Below the pieces are notes generated by a model that saw only the letters and a list, made by a program, of their open reading frames with translations, searched no databases and was not told the DNA's origin. Source: Amycolatopsis rubida (GTDB lineage: Bacteria; Actinomycetota; Actinomycetes; Mycobacteriales; Pseudonocardiaceae). Taken from it: DNA of 64,000 bases. Below are positions 58,452-64,000 of this stretch, piece after piece. The position numbers and the translations under genes were made by a program. The first letter of the stretch is position 1; the number at the start of each line of letters is the position of its first letter. The stretch is taken from positions 394,491-458,490 of the forward strand of contig NZ_FOWC01000007.1 of assembly GCF_900115345.1 (NCBI RefSeq), read 5' to 3'.

Positions 58452-59542
58452 GCGTCCCGGTCACTGTCCTTTCCGGATTCCTCGGCGCCGGGAAAACCAC
58501 GCTGCTCAACCGGATCCTGGCCAACCGCGAGGGCCTGCGCGTCGCGGTGATCGTGAACGACATGAGCGAGGTCAACATCGACGCCGCGCTCGTGCGGGAC
58601 AGCGTGTCGCGGACCGAGGAGCGGCTGGTCGAGATGACCAACGGGTGCATTTGCTGCACCCTGCGCGAGGATCTGCTCGACGAGGTCGCCCGGCTGTGCG
58701 AGGACGGGCGGTTCGGCCATCTGCTCATCGAGTCGAGCGGGATCTCCGAGCCGATGCCGGTCGCGGCGACGTTCTCCTTCCCCGCCGACGACGGCTCCCC
58801 GGTGCTGTCGTCGGCGCGGCTGGACACGATGGTCACCGTGGTGGACGCGGCGAACTTCGCCCGCGAACTGGCCCGCGGGGACAGCCTGGCCGAGCGTCGG
58901 CTGGACCAGTACGAGGGCGACGAGCGGACGGTCAGCGACCTGCTGATGGACCAGGTCGAGTTCGCCGATGTGCTGCTGCTGAACAAGGTCGACCTGGTCA
59001 CACCGTCGGAGAAGGACCGGTTGCTCGCCTCGCTGCGCCGCCTCAACCCGGCTGCCGACGTCGTGTCCGCCGAGTTCGGCCGGGTGCCGCTGGAGCGGGT
59101 CTTCGGCACCGGCCGCTACGACGCCGAACGCGCGCGGGAAGCGCCGGGCTGGGTGGCGGAACTGAACGGCGACCACGTGCCGGAGACCGAGGAGTACGGC
59201 ATTTCCAGCGTGGTGTTCCGCTCCCCGCGCGCGTTCGACCCGGTGCGGTTGTGGGACTTCGTGACCTCGCGGCTGGACTCCGGCGAGTTCGGCACGGTGC
59301 TGCGGTCGAAGGGGTTCTTCAGCCTCAGCAGCCGGCCGGGCACGCTGGGGTTGTGGTCGCAGGCGGGCAGCGTCGCACGGTTCGAACCGCAGGGCGTCGC
59401 GGACGAACCCCGGCAGGAACTGGTGTTCATCGGCGTCGGGCTCGAGCACGCCGCTCTGCTCGACGCACTGGAGACCTGCCTCGCCGAGAGCGGAGCCACC
59501 GACGACCCGTTCCCCGAGTGGGAGCCGGTGCACGTCCACTAA
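58448..59542 (+). CDS. CobW-family GTPase, zinc metallochaperone type
   Basis: The 364-residue protein has an intact P-loop VLSGFLGAGKTTLLNRIL, the metal-binding CxCC motif in NGCICCTLREDLLDEV, the ESSGISEP switch, NKVDL guanine specificity, and the CobW_C domain (about 250-350). COG0523 GTPases of this type deliver zinc to client enzymes when zinc is scarce. It ends the plus-strand unit begun by the Mrf-like gene and shares its candidate Zur control. Confidence 0.93.
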   Translation: MSVPVTVLSGFLGAGKTTLLNRILANREGLRVAVIVNDMSEVNIDAALVRDSVSRTEERLVEMTNGCICCTLREDLLDEVARLCEDGRFGHLLIESSGISEPMPVAATFSFPADDGSPVLSSARLDTMVTVVDAANFARELARGDSLAERRLDQYEGDERTVSDLLMDQVEFADVLLLNKVDLVTPSEKDRLLASLRRLNPAADVVSAEFGRVPLERVFGTGRYDAERAREAPGWVAELNGDHVPETEEYGISSVVFRSPRAFDPVRLWDFVTSRLDSGEFGTVLRSKGFFSLSSRPGTLGLWSQAGSVARFEPQGVADEPRQELVFIGVGLEHAALLDALETCLAESGATDDPFPEWEPVHVH

Positions 59543-59545
59543 GGA

Positions 59546-59585
59546 CGGTTCCGGCTCACGGCCGCAGCACCGTGAGCCGGAACCG
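59546..59585. terminator. 16-bp perfect hairpin between CobW and the converging oxidoreductase gene
   Basis: CGGTTCCGGCTCACGG (59546-59561) and CCGTGAGCCGGAACCG (59570-59585) with an 8-base loop. The left arm contains the stop codon of the minus-strand gene, and the right arm encodes its last residues. It starts 4 bases after the CobW stop and should terminate both genes. Confidence 0.88.
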
Positions 59586-60620
59586 CCCGCTCTTCGCCGC
59601 CGCGTGCTCCACTGCCTCGCCGACCGCGGACAGCGCGAACTCGTCCACCTCGAACTGGGCCAGGTCCAGCAGTCCGCACCGGGCCAGCGCGATCAGCTTC
59701 GGCACCGCGTCGCGCGGGTACATCCACCGGCCCCGCACCGTCACGCTGTTGAGCATCAGCCACGGGTACGGCAGCGCGAGTTCGCCGCCGACCCCGCCCA
59801 TCAGCACCACGCGGCCGAACTCCCGGACCGTCATCGCCGCCGCGCGCACCGCGGCGGCCGGGGCGGACGGCGGCAGCAGATCCAGCACCAGGTCCACTGG
59901 GCCGGCCACCGAGAGCATCGCCTCGCGGTCCTCGTCTTCGTTGCCGCACAACACGACCGTCCGCACGCGATGGCCGAAGCGCTGCTCCAGATCGGCCAGC
60001 GCGGCCCGGTTCCGGCCCGGCGCGATCACCCGGCCCGCGCCCATCGCGATCGCCACGGCCACCGCCGCACCGCCGTACGTGCCGGTCGCGCCGCTCACCA
60101 GCACCGTCTCCCCCGGCTGCAATCCGCCGTCGAGCAGGCCGCCGTAGGGCACCAGGCAGATCCCGAGCGCGGCCCACCGGCCCGCGCCGGCCTCGCCGAT
60201 CTCGCCCAGCGGGGCCGCGTTCTCCGTCGGGACCATGATCCGCTCGGCGAACCCGCCGTTGCGGAAATGGCGCTGCAGCGCCAATCCTCCGTCGCCGCGA
60301 GCGGTCAGGCCTTGCAGGACGACGTCCGGCGTCACCGCGTCGTCGCGGGAGCGGACGGCCGGGTCGCAGCGGACCCAATCGCCCGGCCGGAGTTTCGTCG
60401 CGTCCGGCCCGGCCGACCGCACCCGGCCGACCGCGCCGGCGCCCAGGATCGCGGGCAGTTCCAGCGCGTACCGCCGGGCGCCGCTGACCACCTCGGCGGT
60501 GTAGTGCAGCACCGGCGCCGCGACGACGTCCACGACCACTTCCCCGGTGCCCGGCACCGGCTCCGCGACGTCCTCGACCGACAGCGGGCGCCCGAATTCC
60601 TTGAGCACAGCAGCCTTCAC
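59556..60620 (-). CDS. Zinc-independent MDR-family oxidoreductase
   Basis: The 354-residue protein starts MKAAVLKEFGRPLSVEDVAE with the MDR N-domain; the usual CGTD/GHE zinc ligands are absent (AAPVLHYTAEV and GAGAVGRV instead). The nucleotide-binding motif is VSGATGTYGGAAVAVAIAMG. It is closest to quinone oxidoreductase-like or alcohol dehydrogenase-like MDR members using NADPH. It diverges from an MFS exporter gene, which may exploit its product. Confidence 0.85.
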   Translation of the reverse strand: MKAAVLKEFGRPLSVEDVAEPVPGTGEVVVDVVAAPVLHYTAEVVSGARRYALELPAILGAGAVGRVRSAGPDATKLRPGDWVRCDPAVRSRDDAVTPDVVLQGLTARGDGGLALQRHFRNGGFAERIMVPTENAAPLGEIGEAGAGRWAALGICLVPYGGLLDGGLQPGETVLVSGATGTYGGAAVAVAIAMGAGRVIAPGRNRAALADLEQRFGHRVRTVVLCGNEDEDREAMLSVAGPVDLVLDLLPPSAPAAAVRAAAMTVREFGRVVLMGGVGGELALPYPWLMLNSVTVRGRWMYPRDAVPKLIALARCGLLDLAQFEVDEFALSAVGEAVEHAAAKSGRFRLTVLRP

Positions 60621-60729
60621 CGAATCCTCCTTCGTTCCGTTCCATCCAAGCGGAATCAGGAATCGGCAACCAGGAGCCCGCCGCTACCAGGATCCCGAAA
60701 ATTCGTCCCGGATACCCGTTTCGCACGAG

Positions 60730-60766
60730 TTGAACAGGCTAGGTTTATCAGTCTAGGCTGTCGATT
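60730..60766 (+). promoter_or_regulatory. Promoter and operator of the MFS exporter
   Basis: TTGAAC (60730-60735), an 18-base spacer and TAGGCT (60754-60759) give a sigma-70-type promoter only 7 bases before the GTG start, implying a leaderless mRNA. A 28-base imperfect dyad ACAG-N-CTAG-N10-CTAG-N-CTGT (60734-60761) overlaps both boxes and could bind a TetR-type repressor, which is not encoded nearby. Confidence 0.6.
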
Positions 60767-62470
60767 GTGGCGGACCGGACGATCGACACCCAGGCACACC
60801 GCGACGGGCGCTACAAATGGGTCGCGCTCTCCAACACGACGCTCGGCGTGCTGATGTCGGCGCTGGACGGGTCGATCGTGATCATCTCGCTGCCGGCGAT
60901 CTTCCGCGGCATCGGACTCGACCCGCTGGCCCCGGCCAACATCGGCTACCTGCTGTGGATGATCCTCGGCTACCTGCTGGTGTCCGCGGTCCTGGTGGTG
61001 ACGCTCGGGCGGCTCGGCGACATGTTCGGCCGCGTCCGGATGTACAACGTCGGGTTCGTGATCTTCAGCGTCGCCTCGGTGGCGCTGTCGTTCGACCCGT
61101 TCCACGCGGGCGGCGGCGCGCTGTGGCTGATCGGCTGGCGGGTGGTGCAGGCCGTCGGCGGCGCGATGCTCACCGCGAACTCCGCGGCGATCCTCACCGA
61201 CGCCTTCCCGCGCGAACAGCGCGGAATGGCCTTGGGCGTCAACCAGATCACCGCGCTGGCCGGGCAGTTCCTCGGCCTCGTCGCGGGCGGGCTGCTGGCC
61301 GAACTCGACTGGCGCGCGGTGTTCTGGGTGAGCGTGCCGTTCGGCGTTTTCGGCACCGTCTGGTCGATCCGCAGCCTGCGCGAGATCAGCAAGCCGCAGC
61401 GCGCGCGGATCGACTGGGGCGGCAATGTCACCTTCGCGCTCGGCACCGCGGTCATCCTCGCCTCGATCACCTACGGCATCCAGCCCTACGGCGGCGCGGC
61501 GACCGGCTGGGGCAACCCGTGGGTGCTCGGCGGGCTCGGCGCCGGGATCGCGCTGCTGGCGGGGTTCTGCGTGATCGAGACCAGGGTGCCGTCGCCGATG
61601 TTCCAGCTGTCGCTGTTCCGCATCCGCGCGTTCACCGCCGGGAACCTCGCCGCGCTGCTCACCGCGATCGCGCGCGGCGGGATGCAGTTCATGCTGATCA
61701 TCTGGCTGCAGGGGATCTGGCTGCCGCTGCACGGCTACGACTACGAGCAGACCCCGCTGTGGGCCGGGATCTACCTGCTGCCGCTCACCGCCGGATTCCT
61801 GATCGCCGGCCCGGTGTCGGGATACCTCTCCGACCGGTTCGGCGCGCGGCTGTTCTCCACCGGCGGGCTGGTGCTGGTCGCCGGATCCTTCCTCGGCTTG
61901 CTCGCGCTGCCGGTGGACTTCAGCTATCCGGCGTTCGCGCTGCTGCTCGTGCTGAGCGGCATCGGCCAGGGCATGTTCTCCGCGCCGAACACCTCGGCGA
62001 TCATGAGCAGCGTGCCGGACAACCAGCGCGGCGTCGCGTCCGGCATGCGCTCGACATTCCAGAATTCCGGGACGTCGCTGTCCATCGGCGTGTTCTTCTC
62101 GCTGATGATCGCCGGGCTGGCCGGATCGCTGCCCGCGACGCTCACCGGCGGGCTGCGGGCGCACGGCGTCCCGGCGGACGTCGCCGCGAACATCGCCCAG
62201 CTGCCGCCGGTGAGCACCCTCTTCGCCGCTTTCCTGGGCAGCAACCCGGTGGCGCACCTGGTCGGCCCCGGGATGCTCGGCCGGCTCTCCCCCGCCGATT
62301 CCGCCGCGCTGACCGGCAAGGAGTTCTTCCCCACGCTGATTTCCGGTCCGTTCCACGACGGACTGGTCACCGTGTTCGTCGCGGCCGCGGCGATGGCGCT
62401 GGTCGCCGCGGCCGCGTCCGCGTCGCGGGGGAAGCGGTACTTCCACCAGGACCCGGTCAATCCATCGTGA
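60767..62470 (+). CDS. MFS drug exporter, DHA2 (14-span) family
   Basis: A 567-residue transporter with about 14 spans. Motifs are LMSALDGSIVIISLPAI in helix 1, the loop GRLGDMFGRVRMYNVG (motif A), WRVVQAVGGAMLTAN (motif B region) and the antiporter motif LGVNQITALAGQFLGLVAGG. DHA2 proteins expel drugs or dyes in exchange for protons. GTG 60767 is probably leaderless. The 3' end overlaps the convergent oxidoreductase by 14 bases. Confidence 0.93.
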   Translation: MADRTIDTQAHRDGRYKWVALSNTTLGVLMSALDGSIVIISLPAIFRGIGLDPLAPANIGYLLWMILGYLLVSAVLVVTLGRLGDMFGRVRMYNVGFVIFSVASVALSFDPFHAGGGALWLIGWRVVQAVGGAMLTANSAAILTDAFPREQRGMALGVNQITALAGQFLGLVAGGLLAELDWRAVFWVSVPFGVFGTVWSIRSLREISKPQRARIDWGGNVTFALGTAVILASITYGIQPYGGAATGWGNPWVLGGLGAGIALLAGFCVIETRVPSPMFQLSLFRIRAFTAGNLAALLTAIARGGMQFMLIIWLQGIWLPLHGYDYEQTPLWAGIYLLPLTAGFLIAGPVSGYLSDRFGARLFSTGGLVLVAGSFLGLLALPVDFSYPAFALLLVLSGIGQGMFSAPNTSAIMSSVPDNQRGVASGMRSTFQNSGTSLSIGVFFSLMIAGLAGSLPATLTGGLRAHGVPADVAANIAQLPPVSTLFAAFLGSNPVAHLVGPGMLGRLSPADSAALTGKEFFPTLISGPFHDGLVTVFVAAAAMALVAAAASASRGKRYFHQDPVNPS

Positions 62471-63359
62471 GCACGATCTTGCCGTGGATGTTCCCCGCCT
62501 GATAGGTCCGCATCGCTTCGGCGGCTTCGGCGAGCGGGAACGTCGCCATGATGCGATGCGTCAGCTCGCCTTTCGCGTAACGGCCCGCCAACCGCGCGAG
62601 GCGGGCCGCGGAGCGGTCGTTCACCGTGAGCAGGATGCCCAGCTCGCCGGCGCGGTCGTGCTCGACCAGGGTGAGAATCCGGGACCGGTCCTCGATCAGG
62701 TCCAAGGTGTACTCCAGCGCGGCGCCGCCGACCCCGTCGATCGCCGCCGTGACGCCGTGGGGAGCCACCCGTTCGACGAAATCCTCGCTGTAGGCAAGAG
62801 GAATCGCCCCGAGTGCCCGCACCTGCTCGTGCCACGCCGGACGCGCGACGCCGAGCACCTTCGCGCCGCGCGACCGGGACAGCTGCACCGCCATCGCTCC
62901 GACGGAACCAGCCGCGCCGTGTACCAGCACCGTGTCGCCGGGGCCGACGTTGATCCGCTCGATCGCGATCTCCGCGGTCTGCGCCGCCGCGGTGAACGCG
63001 CCCGCGACCTCCCACGGCATCTCCGGCGGCTTCGCCACCACCTGGTCCGCTCCGGCGACGACCAGTTCCTGATACGCCCCCAGCCGGCCGAAGCCGAGCA
63101 CCTCGTCGCCCGCCGCGAACCCTTCGGCGCCTTCCCCGACTTCGTCGACGACCCCGGCGAACTCGTTGCCCGGCACGGTGAACGCGCCCGGTTCCGGCAC
63201 CGGGATGAGCCCGGCGAGCACCGCGACGTCGAACGCCTGCACCCCCGCGGCCTTCGTCCGGATCCGGACCTCCCCCGGCCCCGGACGCGGTTCCGCGACC
63301 TCCTCCAGCCGCAGCACCTCCGGCCCGCCCAGCTCGCGGAACCCCATCGCCTTGCTCAT
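62457..63359 (-). CDS. NADP-dependent quinone oxidoreductase-like MDR protein
   Basis: The 300-residue zeta-crystallin-type reductase opens KAMGFRELGGPEVLRLEEVA. It has VPGNEFAGVVDEVGEG, the NADPH motif VLVHGAAGSVGAMAVQLSRS, and ends HGKIVLTMD. There are no zinc ligands. It should reduce quinones or enones with NADPH. A perfect 9-bp inverted repeat just upstream (63399-63420) is a likely operator. Confidence 0.92.
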   Translation of the reverse strand: MSKAMGFRELGGPEVLRLEEVAEPRPGPGEVRIRTKAAGVQAFDVAVLAGLIPVPEPGAFTVPGNEFAGVVDEVGEGAEGFAAGDEVLGFGRLGAYQELVVAGADQVVAKPPEMPWEVAGAFTAAAQTAEIAIERINVGPGDTVLVHGAAGSVGAMAVQLSRSRGAKVLGVARPAWHEQVRALGAIPLAYSEDFVERVAPHGVTAAIDGVGGAALEYTLDLIEDRSRILTLVEHDRAGELGILLTVNDRSAARLARLAGRYAKGELTHRIMATFPLAEAAEAMRTYQAGNIHGKIVLTMD

Positions 63360-63398
63360 TCCCGCCTCCAGCGCTCGTGTCGATCACCGCCAGTGTTC

Positions 63399-63420
63399 GA
63401 CATCAAGCGGACTTGATGTC
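63399..63420. promoter_or_regulatory. Perfect inverted repeat upstream of the quinone reductase
   Basis: GACATCAAG-CGGA-CTTGATGTC, with a further half-site TCAAG at 63419-63423. On the minus strand a TTGACA box forms part of it, so the dyad overlaps the -35 to spacer region of the reductase promoter, 40 bases before the start codon. The regulator is not identifiable in the window. Confidence 0.7.
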
Positions 63421-63469
63421 AAGCCGCGGGGTCGGCCAACCCCCGCCCGATGGGCTAGATTGGGCAGCG

Positions 63470-63526
63470 ATGACTACCGGGACGGCATTTCGCCACTCAC
63501 GGATCGGCTACCCGGTGCTCTTCTGA
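63470..63526 (+). other. Eighteen-codon open frame with leaderless-type promoter
   Basis: ATG at 63470 opens MTTGTAFRHSRIGYPVLF before a stop. A TAGATT box ends 9 bases before the ATG, as in leaderless actinobacterial genes. It may be the surviving 5' end of a regulator for the palindrome at 63399-63420, later deleted, but nothing in 18 residues proves that. Confidence 0.25.
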
Positions 63527-63591
63527 CCGCCGCGCGGGCCCCGCCTCCTTTCGTCGTGACCAGAGCAACCTCGACGACGACAGGAGAATTC

Positions 63592-63909
63592 ATGCCCGGC
63601 ACAACTCTGCCGATCCCCACCGCCGACGGCTTCGGCCTCCGGCCGGTGCTCCAGGGCCTGGCCAGCGAACTCGCGCAGCACGGTTACTACGTCCTCGTGC
63701 CCCGCTGTTTCTATCGGCACGGCCCGGCCCCGGTGCTCGACCTTCCGGAATTCATCGGCGAAGACGAGCGGGCCGGGGTCTTCGCTCAGGTGCTGCCGTT
63801 GATCGAAGCGCACACCCCCGAGCTGGTCCTGCGTGATGCCAGCGCCTATCTCGAATTCCTCACCGCCCGGCCCGAAGTGAGCTCCGGACCGGTCGGGGTG
63901 ACCGGCTAG
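63592..63909 (+). pseudogene. Dienelactone hydrolase family gene, internally deleted and truncated by an IS
   Basis: The 105-residue frame opens MPGTTLPIPTADG, then jumps to FGLRPVLQGLASELAQHGYY followed by VLVPRCFYRH and ends SSGPVGVTG. Intact relatives have about 20-25 residues between TADG and FGLRP and continue VTG-YCMGG, the nucleophile elbow. The frame stops at a TAG supplied by the left end of an insertion element at TA 63907-63908. With the catalytic half gone it is non-functional. GGAGAA precedes the ATG. Confidence 0.8.
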
Positions 63910-64000
63910 TGTCCTGCGTCGTTAATTCGTCGTCAGTTAGGCTCTGGCGGCATGACTGATGGTGCCGCGGGACGTCGGGGGCCGAAGCTTGAGCCGGTAG
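63907..64000 (+). mobile_element. Left end of an IS630-family element (runs beyond the window)
   Basis: Coding similarity to dienelactone hydrolase stops at a TA dinucleotide, the target duplicated by IS630 elements. The new sequence starts GTGTCCTGCGTCGTTAATTC, a plausible terminal repeat, followed 43 bases later by a transposase start. The right end and second TA copy lie outside. Confidence 0.75.
63952..64000 (+). CDS. IS630-family transposase, N-terminal fragment at window edge
   Basis: Sixteen codons are visible: MTDGAAGRRGPKLEPV. This is the usual opening of actinobacterial IS630 transposases (GRRGPKLEPL followed by a helix-turn-helix), with the DDE catalytic domain expected beyond the window. 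Confidence 0.7.
   Translation, partial: MTDGAAGRRGPKLEPV

Overview
The window is a high-GC actinobacterial chromosome segment, and I infer Pseudonocardiaceae, most likely Amycolatopsis or a close relative. The grounds are GC-rich codon use with many GTG/TTG starts, the conserved actinobacterial block pgsA-like/gcvH/garA/merR/bifunctional-nuclease/merR, a DUF574 methyltransferase, a MmpS-fold lipoprotein, ANTAR/STAS/MEDS stress signalling, and a chitin-derived sugar (das) operon. No tRNA, rRNA, CRISPR array, phage or PKS/NRPS cluster is visible.

Layout. 0-9 kb: a methyltransferase cut by the window edge, a proline iminopeptidase, a reductase, a small P-loop kinase, and a four-gene peptide-type ABC importer on the minus strand. 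9-19.4 kb: a frameshifted streptogrisin-like protease, a FUSC exporter with a divergent MarR regulator sharing a palindromic operator, a decayed GNAT gene, an acyl-CoA synthetase, a membrane Ser/Thr kinase with a triplicated four-cysteine ectodomain, a MmpS-like lipoprotein and a wall-anchored GH25 lysozyme. 19.9-24.6 kb: dasABCD (sugar importer without its own ATPase, plus a GH3 N-acetylhexosaminidase) behind two DasR-type operators and closed by a 22-bp perfect hairpin.

24.6-33.7 kb is a general-stress and partner-switching island: an anti-sigma kinase, CsbD, GAF-ANTAR, STAS proteins, two SRPBCC proteins, and a 715-aa protein joining STAS, AraC, GAF and ANTAR domains, with several sigma-B-like promoters (GTTT-N15/16-GGGTA or GGGTTT) and decayed relatives (a STAS gene and a MEDS/ATPase gene). 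34-39 kb: ordinary metabolic and regulatory genes. 39.4-44.3 kb: a tandem glycine riboswitch followed on its strand by no glycine-cleavage gene, then the conserved gcvH/garA block. 44.3-52.7 kb: a non-coding 17-bp tandem repeat, fatty-acid type enzymes, a PIG-L deacetylase, a siroheme/cobalamin methyltransferase and a badly broken secreted repeat protein.

52.7-59.5 kb looks like a zinc-starvation island. Zinc-free paralogues of ribosomal proteins S18, S14, L33 and L28 diverge from a CobW/Mrf-like gene, L31, L32 and a true CobW GTPase across a candidate Zur box. Directly downstream of S18 on the same strand lies a MoxR ATPase paired with a VWA protein carrying two copies of a metallopeptidase segment. 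59.5-64 kb: two oxidoreductases, an MFS exporter, and a dienelactone hydrolase gene cut off by an IS630-type element at the right edge.

At least six genes contain frame breaks. Three of them (protease, STAS, nucleotidyltransferase) would be repaired by adding a single base. They may be real pseudogenes or base-level assembly errors, and the raw reads should decide before any biology is built on them.
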